Part shown: positions 28,942 to 37,643 of the stretch, in pieces
How the letters are laid out: the number at the start of each line of letters is the position of its first letter
Position numbering within the stretch: the first letter of the stretch is position 1
Source: Parerythrobacter lacustris
GTDB lineage: Bacteria > Pseudomonadota > Alphaproteobacteria > Sphingomonadales > Sphingomonadaceae
NCBI RefSeq assembly: GCF_024626475.1
Contig: NZ_JANKHH010000002.1
Location: 1-64,000, forward strand
Length of the DNA stretch: 64,000 bases
Reading direction: 5' to 3'
Notes under the pieces: model-generated
The model's input: the letters and a program-made list of their open reading frames with translations, nothing else
Told to the model about the DNA's origin: nothing
The model's database searches: none
Program-made: the position numbers and the translations under genes

Positions 28942-29369
28942 ACCGAACGAACCTGCCGGACGACTTTTTCGGCCTGCGCGGGATTCATCCAGCCGCGCAG
29001 CATGGTGCGCAGTGCGGTGTCATGGCTTTGGCGGTAGCAATCGTTGTTCCACCGCAGCTGGCGCACCGCGCCAAGCGAGGCAGCTTCGTGAAATTGCAGG
29101 CCAGCGCTTTTGCCTTCGATCCAGGCGACGGAGAACATCGCGTCGAGCGGATAGCATTGCAGGATGCCCTCGAAGCCGGTGCGAAGGGGGATGTCGCAGA
29201 TGATCCGCGCGCCGGTGGTCGAGATGTCCTCCAACGCACAGTCGAATTCGCCCGACAGCAGGATCACACGTCCCGGCACCAGCACACGAAACCGCTCAGC
29301 CGAGCGGCGTCCGAGCGGAGCGGGGGATTCGGGGATCGGACCCGAAAAGGTGAGCGGGACAGTTGCCAT
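28938..29369 (-). CDS. PilZ domain protein
   Basis: A 143-residue protein that probably binds cyclic di-GMP. The PilZ fold begins with the RRSAERFRVLVPGRV segment (RxxxR motif, residues about 22-36), followed by CALEDISTTGARI, which carries the D-x-S-x-x-G motif. The C-terminal third is a helical extension (about 95-143) with several Trp and Arg residues. Such single-domain proteins relay c-di-GMP to motility or cell-cycle targets. No partner is adjacent. Confidence 0.85.
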   Translation of the reverse strand: MATVPLTFSGPIPESPAPLGRRSAERFRVLVPGRVILLSGEFDCALEDISTTGARIICDIPLRTGFEGILQCYPLDAMFSVAWIEGKSAGLQFHEAASLGAVRQLRWNNDCYRQSHDTALRTMLRGWMNPAQAEKVVRQVRSV

Positions 29370-29523
29370 GCATGGTTAACTAGCCGGAAACCATGAAATT
29401 CCGGTAAAGAGCCTGGCCGGGGAAATGCGGTGAGGCAGTCCGATTCGGGGTTCACCTGCCATTCAATTTCGTTCATCTAACTAGCGATGTATCTTAACAA
29501 TTCCTCGATTCGGGAGATTGATC

Positions 29524-30630
29524 GTGGGGCACAAGGTTTTCAGGTTCGCGCTGTTTGGCGCTGCGGCGGTCTCGCTCGGAGGCTGCGCTACGCTGCTCGA
29601 ATATGATGGCACCTACGATCCATATTACGGCGGATCGTATGATCCGTACTACGGCGGGTCGTACGATCCCTATTACGACACCTATTATGATCCCGGCTAT
29701 ACCGGCTACTATTTCGGCTGGTACGAGGACTACTATTATCCCGGCACCGGCTTTTACATCTACGACCGCTGGGGCACCCGCCACCGCTGGGGCGAGCGTC
29801 ATCGCCGCCATTGGGAAGGACGCCACAAGGGCCGCCGTTACGACCGCGACAACTGGTCGGGCTACAGCCGCGACGAGGACGGTACCTACCGTGACCGGCG
29901 CAGGCGCGACGGTGACGGCCGCCGTGGCGACGGTCGTAGGGGCGACCGCGACGGCGCGCGCGACAATGACAATCGCGGGTTCGGACTGAACCCGGACCCG
30001 GCAGTCCGTTCCGGTGACGCCGGGCGGGGCCAGCGCGGTGACGACCGAAGGGAACGGCGCGAAGATCGTCGTGGCGATCGGCAAAGCGACCGGACCGGCT
30101 TCGGCAACTCGGGCGGATCTACGCCCGCGCCCGGCAATCGTGGCGGGCGGATGGGCGCGCAGGATATGCGCGCCGACGTCCCCGTCGTGACCCCGACTCC
30201 CGCCCCGGTGCAACGCGCCGCACCGCCGGTGCAGCAGTATCGCCCGTCGCCCGCGCTCCGCGAACAGTCCGGCGGACCCGCAGCGCGTAGCTTTCCGGAA
30301 CAGGTCGACCGTCCAGTGCGTGAGCGACCGGAGCGTCCGCAGGTCGCCCCGGTGCAGCGGATAAGACAGGCTCCTCCGCCGCAAAGGATAGAGGCCGCGC
30401 CGGTCCCGCCGTCGCGCGCTGCTCCGCCGGTACAGCAATCGCGGCCAGCACCTGTGCAGCGCACCCAGTCGGCACCGCCGGTGCAGCAAGCGCGTCCGGC
30501 TCCGGTCCAGCGCACGCAAAGCGCGCCGGCCCCGGTCGCGCGCCCTGCTCCAGCGCCTGCTCCTGAAGCGCGTCCCGCACCGCGTGTGAACGCGCGCAAC
30601 CCCGACGCCGCGCGCAAGGTGGACGACTAA
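29524..30630 (+). CDS. Surface lipoprotein with tandem Tyr-rich repeats and Pro/Ala/Gln-rich tail
   Basis: A protein of about 368 residues with no known family. The signal sequence ends at the lipobox LGGC (FALFGAAAVSLGGC). Residues about 25-60 are tandem copies of YDPYYGGS and variants. A charged Arg/Asp/Gly-rich block follows, and the last 150 residues repeat VQR and PAP units. The low-complexity, extended composition suggests an envelope-spanning or adhesive protein. I prefer the GTG at 29524, which has GGGAG seven bases before it; a TTG at 29518 is possible. The opposite strand is open over the same region only because of this repetitive composition. Confidence 0.7.
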   Translation: MGHKVFRFALFGAAAVSLGGCATLLEYDGTYDPYYGGSYDPYYGGSYDPYYDTYYDPGYTGYYFGWYEDYYYPGTGFYIYDRWGTRHRWGERHRRHWEGRHKGRRYDRDNWSGYSRDEDGTYRDRRRRDGDGRRGDGRRGDRDGARDNDNRGFGLNPDPAVRSGDAGRGQRGDDRRERREDRRGDRQSDRTGFGNSGGSTPAPGNRGGRMGAQDMRADVPVVTPTPAPVQRAAPPVQQYRPSPALREQSGGPAARSFPEQVDRPVRERPERPQVAPVQRIRQAPPPQRIEAAPVPPSRAAPPVQQSRPAPVQRTQSAPPVQQARPAPVQRTQSAPAPVARPAPAPAPEARPAPRVNARNPDAARKVDD

Positions 30631-31541
30631 AGGGCCTCGAGGAATTCCCCGACGCGGGCGTAGCAGTGCTGCGCCTCGCGGGTGAAGGTTGCGATCATGA
30701 AGTCGTGGAACGCGCCTTCGTACTCGTAATAATGCACCGGATGCCCTTCGGCCTCGGCGCGCACGGCAAAGCTGCGCGCGTCGGCCTGCAATATGTCGTG
30801 CGTTCCCTGGAAGATCGCCATCGGCGGCAGGCCTGACAGATCGGTATGGAGCGGGCTCAAGTCATCGCGCGCCGGATCGTCGTCGCCCGCCCACATTTCC
30901 CCGCAGATACGCAGCCGATCGACCGTAAGCATGATGTCGTCGGGCTCGATCGCCCGCGCACGCCCGTCGGCTAGCGTCAGGTCCATCCACGGCGCGAACA
31001 GCATCAGCGCATCGGGCATCACGTGCTCGTTCTCACGCAGCCGGATTGCCGTGCCGAGAGCAAAATTGCCGCCCGCACTATCGCCTGCCAGAGCAATCTT
31101 CGCGCCGGGATTCCCGACCCGGACATGCTCGTAGATATCGAGCACCAGATCGCGGCCCGGCTTGTAATCGTGCTCGGGCGCGAGCGGGTAGAGTGGCAGA
31201 ATGATCGTCGCGCCCGTTGCCGCTCCCAGTGCGCGCAGTACGCCCCAATGCACCGCATGCATCGGGTTCACATAGCCACCCCCGTGAAGATAGACGATCT
31301 GCCACTCGGAGCGGTTCTTGCGCGGAGTCAGGTGATAGACGGTCACGCCCTGATGATCCTGCTTCTCGACCACGAACTGCTTCTCGACCGCCCTCGGCAT
31401 CGGCGCGGCCTGCGGCGGTTTGCGCTTTGCCAACTTCTCCCGAATTTCGGAGGCTTCGGGGAAGGGCGCGGGCAGCAGCCTGAACAGCGCCTTTGCAAGC
31501 TTGAGGCGGAAGCTCGGCTGTTCGAACGCGCGCTCGATCAC
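30627..31541 (-). CDS. Alpha/beta hydrolase, hormone-sensitive-lipase family
   Basis: A 304-residue esterase. The oxyanion-hole motif HGGGY (about residue 85) and the nucleophile elbow GDSAGGN (about 155) place it in the HSL group, which cleaves short-chain esters. The acid and histidine are probably in THDILQADA and GAFHDFM near the C-terminus. No signal peptide is seen. It overlaps the upstream chorismate mutase gene by 4 bases, so they are likely co-transcribed though not metabolically linked. Confidence 0.9.
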   Translation of the reverse strand: MIERAFEQPSFRLKLAKALFRLLPAPFPEASEIREKLAKRKPPQAAPMPRAVEKQFVVEKQDHQGVTVYHLTPRKNRSEWQIVYLHGGGYVNPMHAVHWGVLRALGAATGATIILPLYPLAPEHDYKPGRDLVLDIYEHVRVGNPGAKIALAGDSAGGNFALGTAIRLRENEHVMPDALMLFAPWMDLTLADGRARAIEPDDIMLTVDRLRICGEMWAGDDDPARDDLSPLHTDLSGLPPMAIFQGTHDILQADARSFAVRAEAEGHPVHYYEYEGAFHDFMIATFTREAQHCYARVGEFLEAL

Positions 31542-31825
31542 CCGCGCGCCTGCTCGTGGTGGCGGATCACTTCCTCGATGATGAAGCGCAGGAACTTCTC
31601 CGAGAATTCGGGGTCGAGCTGGGCCTGTTCCGCCAGCGCGCGCAGGCGGGCGATCTGTTTCGCCTCGCGGTCCGGATCGGCGGGGGGCAGATCGGTCTTG
31701 GCCTTATAGGCACCGACCGCCTGGGTGATGCGGAACCGCTCGGCCAGCATATGGATCAGCGCGGCATCGATATTGTCGATGCTGCGGCGGAAGGCGGCGA
31801 GTTGCGGATCGGGCGCGTTGCTCAT
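31538..31825 (-). CDS. Chorismate mutase (AroQ class)
   Basis: A 95-residue all-helical enzyme that converts chorismate to prephenate on the way to phenylalanine and tyrosine. The AroQ-type pattern is clear: FRRSIDNIDAALIHMLAERFRI at the first long helix, then VGAYKAKTDLPPADPDREAK with the catalytic Lys and Arg, and a final helix with FLRFIIEEVIRHHE. I use the ATG at 31825, which fits family length; the longer frame is unlikely. The polyprenyl synthase gene diverges 86 bp away. Confidence 0.92.
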   Translation of the reverse strand: MSNAPDPQLAAFRRSIDNIDAALIHMLAERFRITQAVGAYKAKTDLPPADPDREAKQIARLRALAEQAQLDPEFSEKFLRFIIEEVIRHHEQARG

Positions 31826-31911
31826 TGCGCACCGCCTATCACGCAGATTGCAACCAAGCCAAGCGGCTTCGCGCTTGCCAAGGGTGCGGGCGAGCGCCAA
31901 GAACACAGGCG

Positions 31912-32922
31912 ATGACCGCCGAAATCGTGCCGCTCCCGCGCAAGACGCCGACCCTCGACCCGATGCTGGCGCTGACCGCGCCGGGGATGAATTCGGTCAA
32001 TGCGGTGATCCTCGACCGGATGCAGAGCGAAATCCCGCTTATCCCCGCGCTCGCCGGGCACCTGATCTCGGGCGGCGGAAAGCGGCTGCGGCCGATGCTG
32101 ACGCTCGCCGGGGCGGAGCTTGTCGGTTACAACGGCACGCGGCACCACAAGCTGGCCGCAGCGGTCGAGTTCATTCACACCGCCACCCTGCTGCATGACG
32201 ATGTGGTCGACGGCAGCGAGATGCGCCGCGGCAAGGCGGCGGCGAACATCATCTTCGGCAATCCGGCCACGGTGCTGGTGGGCGATTTCCTGTTCAGCCG
32301 CAGCTTCGAACTGATGACCGAGGACGGCAGCCTGAAGGTGCTCAAGATCCTCTCCAACGCCAGCGCGGTGATCGCCGAGGGCGAGGTCGACCAGCTCACC
32401 GCGCAGCGGCGGATCGAAACCAGCGAGGAACGCTATCTCTCGATCATCGGCGCCAAGACCGCCGCCCTCTTCGCCGCCGCCAGCCGCATCGCCGCCGTAG
32501 TGGCCGAGTGCAGCGAACGCGAGGAGCAGGCGCTCGACGATTACGGTCGCAACCTCGGCGTGGCGTTCCAGCTGGTCGACGACGCGATCGACTACGATTC
32601 GGACGCAGCCCAGATGGGCAAGGACCGTGGCGACGACTTCCGTGAAGGCAAGATGACGCTTCCGGTGATCCTCGCCTATGCCCGCGGGAGCGAGGAAGAG
32701 CGCAAGTTCTGGCAGGCGGCGATCCTCGGTCACCGCACCAGCGATGCCGATCTGGAGCAGGCGATCGCGCTCATCGCCAAGCACGGCGCGCTCGAAGCCA
32801 CCCGCGACCGCGCCCGCCACTTCGCCGAACGCGCGATCGACGCGATCTCGATCTTCCCTGCCAACAAGGCCCGCGCTGCGATGGCCGAAGCCGCGCTCTT
32901 CGCAGTGGCGCGGGGATACTAG
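31912..32922 (+). CDS. Polyprenyl (octaprenyl-type) diphosphate synthase
   Basis: A 336-residue isoprenoid chain elongase that adds isopentenyl units to make the side chain of ubiquinone. The first aspartate-rich motif is LHDDVVDGSEMRRG (about residues 94-107), preceded by GGGKRLRPML. The second is QLVDDAIDYDSD (about 220-231). Length and motifs match IspB-like enzymes; sphingomonads usually make UQ-10, so a decaprenyl product is also possible. The ATG at 31912 gives MTAEIVPLPRK. A small gene of unknown function follows after 9 bp. Confidence 0.93.
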   Translation: MTAEIVPLPRKTPTLDPMLALTAPGMNSVNAVILDRMQSEIPLIPALAGHLISGGGKRLRPMLTLAGAELVGYNGTRHHKLAAAVEFIHTATLLHDDVVDGSEMRRGKAAANIIFGNPATVLVGDFLFSRSFELMTEDGSLKVLKILSNASAVIAEGEVDQLTAQRRIETSEERYLSIIGAKTAALFAAASRIAAVVAECSEREEQALDDYGRNLGVAFQLVDDAIDYDSDAAQMGKDRGDDFREGKMTLPVILAYARGSEEERKFWQAAILGHRTSDADLEQAIALIAKHGALEATRDRARHFAERAIDAISIFPANKARAAMAEAALFAVARGY

Positions 32923-32931
32923 GGCCGTTCG

Positions 32932-33447
32932 ATGGACCGGCCCAGCGATCTCGTCTTGCTGGCCAGCGTACTGCAGGAGGCTGACGATGGGGCGGGCGAT
33001 GAAATCGGCCTGATGCTGCACACCGAATTGCGCCGCTGGGTCTATGAACAGTCACCGCGCAATGCCGTGACTTTCGCTTCGACGGGCGGGGACGGAGTGC
33101 ATTTCTCCCTTCTCGATGCCGGCACCGGCATTTCCAACGACAGTCCCGTTGTGATGACCGTGCCGATGGCAGACCAGCCCAACCGGGTAGTGGGCGCAAA
33201 CCTGCGCCAATTCCTCGCCCTTGGTCGTCATTCGGGGTTCTTCATCCTCGAACAGTTGCAATATGGTTTTGCCGAGATGGTCGAGGAGCTGGAGAGCCAC
33301 CGGTGGGAGCAGGACCTTTCGCCTGTGGGCCGCGCACTGCTGAAGCGGATGGCGGATGAATTCGCGCTGGTCACGTGGTGCGACTATGGCGAAGAATTGC
33401 TGGCGCTCGAAAGGACGTTCGCAGACCAGTTCGACATAGGTGACTGA
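32932..33447 (+). CDS. Conserved-looking protein of unknown function
   Basis: A 171-residue soluble protein starting 9 bp after the polyprenyl synthase gene, probably in its operon. It has no signal peptide. The middle contains FASTGGDGVHFSLLD and PVVMTVPMADQPNRVVGANLRQFLALG, and the end is helical and acidic. The GGDGVHF / LREFLALG pattern recalls SMI1/KNR4 (SUKH)-like folds, but I do not consider that established. Confidence 0.72.
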   Translation: MDRPSDLVLLASVLQEADDGAGDEIGLMLHTELRRWVYEQSPRNAVTFASTGGDGVHFSLLDAGTGISNDSPVVMTVPMADQPNRVVGANLRQFLALGRHSGFFILEQLQYGFAEMVEELESHRWEQDLSPVGRALLKRMADEFALVTWCDYGEELLALERTFADQFDIGD

Positions 33448-33486
33448 CTTCGCATCGGGCAGGGCCTGCGCTAGAGGCGAGAGATA

Positions 33487-35916
33487 GTGTCAGTCCTTCC
33501 GATCCATACTGTCCTGCCCGATCTGCTCGCCGCCCTGCGCGCGCGAGACGCAGCCGTGCTGGTCGCGCCGCCGGGGGCGGGCAAAACCACTGCGGTCGCT
33601 CCGGCACTGCTCGGCGAGGCGTGGTGCAGCGGGCAGGTGATCCTGCTCAGCCCGCGCCGGGTGGCTGCGCGCGCCGCGGCGGAGCGGATGGCGGAGGTGC
33701 TCGGCGAGCAGGCGGGGGAGACGGTCGGATACCTCACCCGGCTGGACAGCAGGACTTCGGCCAAAACCCGCGTCCTGGTTATGACCGAAGCGATCTTCGT
33801 CAACCGCATCGTCGGGGACCCGGAACTGGCAGGCGTCTCCGCCGTGCTGTTCGACGAGGCACACGAGCGTCATCTCGACAGCGACCTCGGGCTGGCGCTC
33901 GCACTGGAGAGCCGCAGCGTTCTGCGCGAGGACCTGCGCATCTGCGTGATGTCGGCGACCATCGACGGGGCGCGGTTCGCGCGATTGCTCGGCGACGGCG
34001 CTCCGGTGATCGAAAGCGAAGGCAAGGCCTATCCGCTCGATATCCGCTGGCTCGGCGCATCGCCCGATAAGCGGATCGAGGATGCGATGGCCGCCGCCGT
34101 CATGACCGCATGGCGCGAGCAGGCGGGCGATATCCTCGCATTCCTGCCCGGCGTCGGCGAAATCGAGCGGACGCGCGAGCGATTGGAAGAACGCCTGCCC
34201 GACGTGCCGATCCTGCCGTTGCACGGGCAAATCCAGCCGCAGGACCAGCGCGCGGCGATCCGGCGCGACCCGCAGGGCAGGCGGCGCATCGTGCTGGCGA
34301 CCGCCATCGCCGAAACCTCGCTCACCCTCGACGGGGTCAGCGTGGTGGTCGACAGCGGGCTGGCACGTCAGGCGGAATTCGACCGCGCCGCCGGGACGAC
34401 GCACCTCGTCACCCGCCGGGCGAGCCAGGCTTCCGCCGGCCAGCGTGCCGGGCGTGCCGCACGGCAAGGGCCGGGGGTGGCCTATCGCCTGTGGGAGGAA
34501 GCGGGGCACGCGGGTCGCCCGGCGTTCGATGTGCCGGAGATCGCAAGTGCCGATCTCGCGCCACTGGTGCTGTCGCTGGCCCGCTGGGGAACCACCGATC
34601 CGACGAGCCTTGCCTGGCTCGACCCGCCGCCTGCGGCATCGCTGGCTTCGGCACGCGAGCGGCTTGCGCGGCTGGGCGCGCTCGACGGAGAAGGGCGGAT
34701 CACGCCCTTCGGTGAGCAGCTCGCCGCGATGCCGATGGACCCGGAGCATGCCGCCATGGTCCTGTTCGCTGCCAGAAAGGGCGAGGCCGAAGCGGGCGCG
34801 CGCATGGCGCTGCTGTTGCAGGAACGCGGCTTGGGCGGGCGCGGCGAGGATCTGCTGGCCCGCCTCCAGCGCTGGGACGGCGAGCGCGGCGCGCGAGCGG
34901 AGGCCTCGCGCAAGTTGGCAGCACGGTGGGCCGGCAACGCCCGCACCCTTGCAAAGAGCGATCCGGCCGACCGATCGGGACCATCGCCCGCAGTCTTCCT
35001 CGCCCGCGCGCGGCCCGATTTCGTCGCCACACGGCGCGATGCGTCGGGCGAGCACTGGCTCGCCGCTGGCGGGCGCGGGTTCATGCTCGATCCGGCGAGC
35101 CCGCTGGCGCGTGCGGAGTGGCTCGCGATCGGCGACGCGCAGGGGCAGGCCAAGGGCGCGCGGATCACCGCTGCCGCAGCGCTCTCGGCGCAGGAGGTCG
35201 AACAGCATCTCGCCCAGTTGATCGACAAGCGTTCGGTCGTGCGCTGGAACGAGGCCGAGGGCAGGGTAGAGGCGCGCCTCGAACGCAGGCTCGGCGCGAT
35301 AACCCTGTCAACCGGCCCCGACCCCTCGCCAAACCCGCAGGCGCTTGTCGACAAGCTTGTGGAAAAGGCTGTGGAACGCTTGGGGGAATTGCTGCCTCCC
35401 GAGCTCATCGCGCGCGCCCGCTTTGCCGGGGTTGATGCGCTTTCCTTCACAGCATTGGAGCAGTCGGCGAACGAATGGATCACGCCACTGCTCGAAGGAC
35501 GACGCGATCTCGCCATTCCGCGTGGCAAGCTGGTCGATGCGTTGCTTGGGCGGCTCGACTGGAACCAGCGCCAGCAACTCGACCGGCTTGCCCCGCGCGA
35601 ATTCGCCTCGCCCGCCGGAACTGTTCATGCGGTCGATTATGCCGGTGACGATGCGCCGAGCGTCGAGGTAAGGGTGCAGGCGGTTTTCGGCCTCGACCAC
35701 CATCCAATGATCGGTAGTACCCCGCTGCTGCTCAAGCTTACGAGTCCGGCGGGCCGCCCGATCCAGTCGACCCGGGATTTGCCCGGCTTCTGGCGCGGTT
35801 CATGGGCGGATGTGCGCAAGGAAATGAAGGGCCGATACGCAAAACACCGCTGGCCGGATGAACCGTGGGCGGAGAAGCCGAGCCTCAAGACGAAGAACGC
35901 ATTCGAGAGGCGGTGA
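33487..35916 (+). CDS. hrpB: ATP-dependent helicase HrpB
   Basis: An 809-residue DEAH-box RNA helicase, the usual length for HrpB. RecA domain 1 has Walker A APPGAGKTT (about 24-32) and motif II FDEAHERHLDSD (about 123-134), with motif III MSATID. Domain 2 has ATAIAETSLTLDGV and SAGQRAGRAARQGPG (motif VI). The C-terminal HrpB-specific region is complete (FWRGSWADVRKEMKGRYAKH and the terminal WPDEP). It starts at a GTG. In other bacteria HrpB affects RNA processing or tRNA metabolism; its role in sphingomonads is not defined. Confidence 0.95.
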   Translation: MSVLPIHTVLPDLLAALRARDAAVLVAPPGAGKTTAVAPALLGEAWCSGQVILLSPRRVAARAAAERMAEVLGEQAGETVGYLTRLDSRTSAKTRVLVMTEAIFVNRIVGDPELAGVSAVLFDEAHERHLDSDLGLALALESRSVLREDLRICVMSATIDGARFARLLGDGAPVIESEGKAYPLDIRWLGASPDKRIEDAMAAAVMTAWREQAGDILAFLPGVGEIERTRERLEERLPDVPILPLHGQIQPQDQRAAIRRDPQGRRRIVLATAIAETSLTLDGVSVVVDSGLARQAEFDRAAGTTHLVTRRASQASAGQRAGRAARQGPGVAYRLWEEAGHAGRPAFDVPEIASADLAPLVLSLARWGTTDPTSLAWLDPPPAASLASARERLARLGALDGEGRITPFGEQLAAMPMDPEHAAMVLFAARKGEAEAGARMALLLQERGLGGRGEDLLARLQRWDGERGARAEASRKLAARWAGNARTLAKSDPADRSGPSPAVFLARARPDFVATRRDASGEHWLAAGGRGFMLDPASPLARAEWLAIGDAQGQAKGARITAAAALSAQEVEQHLAQLIDKRSVVRWNEAEGRVEARLERRLGAITLSTGPDPSPNPQALVDKLVEKAVERLGELLPPELIARARFAGVDALSFTALEQSANEWITPLLEGRRDLAIPRGKLVDALLGRLDWNQRQQLDRLAPREFASPAGTVHAVDYAGDDAPSVEVRVQAVFGLDHHPMIGSTPLLLKLTSPAGRPIQSTRDLPGFWRGSWADVRKEMKGRYAKHRWPDEPWAEKPSLKTKNAFERR

Positions 35917-35920
35917 CTTT

Positions 35921-36099
35921 TTTGTTCACGCAGAGCGCGCAGAGGAAAGGAGAGACGCAGAGGGGTCGGGCTGGGCCGAAGGCCTCAAGAATTTCAGAGC
36001 ATCGCTATGGGTGCTGCCCGAAGAGATTGAGTGCGGCTTCGCCGCAGGCACAAAATCTCTGCGTCTCTCCTTTCCTCTGCGGGCTCTGCGTGAAACAAA
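35921..36099. repeat. Large inverted-repeat element with 42-43-bp arms
   Basis: The arms at 35921-35962 and 36057-36099 are nearly perfect inverted copies (one mismatch and one one-base indel). They enclose about 94 bp that includes the small hairpin GTGCGGCTTCGCCGCA. The arms repeat the heptamer-like units ACGCAGAG and CGCAGAGG. The element sits in the 261-bp gap between hrpB and the complex I subunit gene; no gene is visible in that gap. Confidence 0.92.
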
Positions 36100-36177
36100 T
36101 TTCCCGAGAGGCATTCTCTCCGCGAACCAAACCGAACTCGCTTGATTTTCGCATCAACAGGATCAAAGGCAAACCGC

Positions 36178-36456
36178 ATGAGTGCACGAATCTACCAACG
36201 CCCGAAGAATGCGATGCAGTCCGGCAAGGCGCGGACCGACGAGTGGGTGCTCGAATTCGAGCAGTCAGAGGCGCGCAGACCTGATCCGTTGATGGGCTGG
36301 ACCGGCAGCGGCGATACGCAAGCGCAGGTCGTGCTGACCTTCCCGACCAAGGACGCGGCCAAGGCCTATGCCGACAAATACGGTATCGTCGCCCGGGTCC
36401 ATGCGACTCCGCCGAAAACGCTCAAGCTGCAGGCCTACGCCGACAATTTTCGCTAG
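36178..36456 (+). CDS. ETC complex I subunit (NDUFS4-type)
   Basis: A 92-residue soluble protein of the ETC_C1_NDUFA4 family, the bacterial homologue of the 18-kDa accessory subunit of mitochondrial complex I. Conserved parts are SARIYQRPKNAMQSGKA, WVLEF, PLMGWTGSGDTQAQV and AYADKYGIVARVH. Alphaproteobacterial NADH dehydrogenase contains it as a peripheral stabilising subunit. It is monocistronic here, as often, away from the main nuo cluster. The ATG at 36178 gives MSARIYQ. It converges with the DGECDD-repeat gene, 3 bp apart. Confidence 0.93.
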   Translation: MSARIYQRPKNAMQSGKARTDEWVLEFEQSEARRPDPLMGWTGSGDTQAQVVLTFPTKDAAKAYADKYGIVARVHATPPKTLKLQAYADNFR

Positions 36457-36459
36457 ACT

Positions 36460-37422
36460 TCAGCTTTTGTCGAAATCGACAGAATCGTCCGAAAGTGCCT
36501 CGCTGGTGAGCGTCGCTCCCAGCTCGTAAGGCAAGGAATCCGCCTGCCAGCGCGCGGTACCGCTGCGCACCGCCGCGCGGCAATCGGTGGCATCGTGGCC
36601 GACATCGTCCGACAGGTAGATCATGGTCGAAGCATAGCTTCCGGTGAACCGCAGGTCGTCGCACTCGCCATCGTTGGCATAGCTCGAGCTATCGTCGCCG
36701 TAATTGATGTCGGCGGTCGATCCGGGGGTACGGAACAACGGGTTCAGGCCCACGCTTCCGGCATCGTAGGCGGCGCGGCAGTCCTGCTCGTCGCGCCCGA
36801 TATCTTCGGGCAGTGCTGTGGAGGTGAGGCCGCGGCCGAGGAAGCGCATATCGTCGCACTCGCCGTCGTTAGCCCATTGGCTGGTGTTGTCGCCCCAGTC
36901 GAACCGGCCCTCGATCGCGACCGGGGTTAGCCTGCCGCTCGATCCTCCACTGGCGGAACCCGAAAGTCCCGAACCGCGCAGTTCGAGCCGCCCCTCTTCG
37001 TACGCGGTACGGCAGTCGGTCGCATCGTGCCGGACATCCTCTTCAAGCAGCGGCGTGCTGGTCATGCCTTCGCCCTCGAAGCGCATGTCGTCGCATTCGC
37101 CGTCGTTCGACCACTGGCCGTCGTCGTCGCCCCACTGGATGTGGCTCGCATCGCGCCGCTCGGTCGCCGCAATGCCGCTATAGGTCAGTCGCCCCTGTTC
37201 GTAGGCGATCCGGCAATCGCTTGCGTCATGACCTACGTCGCTGTCGAGCAGCGGCGTAGTGGTCATTCCCGATCCCTCGAACCGCTTGTCGTCGCATTCA
37301 CCGTCTTGCGAGAAGGGACTTTCATCGTCGCCGAAGTCTATATCCTGCGCGTAGGCCGGTGTTTGCATTGCAGCAAAGGCGCACAGAGCACCGATTGCGA
37401 AGCGAGTCATGTTGCGGATCAT
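36460..37422 (-). CDS. Exported protein with four DGECDD repeats
   Basis: A 320-residue protein with a signal peptide (residues 1-25, ending in TPAYA). The mature part holds four repeats of about 50-60 residues, each with WGDD or FGDD, NDGECDD-RF-G, an STPLL-type turn, (G/R)HDATDCR and a Tyr-x-x-Gly end. Each repeat has two Cys (ECDD and DCR), probably one disulphide, and a dense acidic set that could bind Ca2+. The function is not known. Similar repeats occur at the C-termini of some alphaproteobacterial caspase-like peptidases, but no peptidase domain is present here. A paralogue with two repeats lies just beyond the SRP RNA gene. Start chosen at MIRNMTRFA. Confidence 0.82.
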   Translation of the reverse strand: MIRNMTRFAIGALCAFAAMQTPAYAQDIDFGDDESPFSQDGECDDKRFEGSGMTTTPLLDSDVGHDASDCRIAYEQGRLTYSGIAATERRDASHIQWGDDDGQWSNDGECDDMRFEGEGMTSTPLLEEDVRHDATDCRTAYEEGRLELRGSGLSGSASGGSSGRLTPVAIEGRFDWGDNTSQWANDGECDDMRFLGRGLTSTALPEDIGRDEQDCRAAYDAGSVGLNPLFRTPGSTADINYGDDSSSYANDGECDDLRFTGSYASTMIYLSDDVGHDATDCRAAVRSGTARWQADSLPYELGATLTSEALSDDSVDFDKS

Positions 37423-37521
37423 ACAAAAGCCCTCCTGACGAGCCGTTTCATATCTGCGACGAAATGAATGTGCAATTGACCGAATCGCGGCGCTTGATTT
37501 TGCCCCCGCCAGTCGCCATAT

Positions 37522-37616
37522 CCCCGGCCGGGAGTCGGGTGGACGTTTGCGTTCGCTCACCGGGTCAGGTCCGGAAGGAAGCAGCCCAGGTGAATTGCGG
37601 CGGGTCGCCCGGCTCC
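37522..37616 (+). ncRNA. ffs: Signal recognition particle 4.5S RNA
   Basis: The conserved SRP RNA loop GGTCAGGTCCGGAAGGAAGC lies at 37563-37582. It is flanked by a stem in which TCACC (37557-37561) pairs with GGTGA (37589-37593). Further out, GCCGGG (about 37527-37532) can pair with CCCGGC (37608-37613). The RNA binds Ffh and targets nascent membrane proteins to FtsY at the membrane. The outer ends are estimates. It is transcribed opposite to both flanking DGECDD-repeat genes. Confidence 0.95.
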
Positions 37617-37643
37617 TTTTCCCGCCCGTAGCCGCACAACCAG

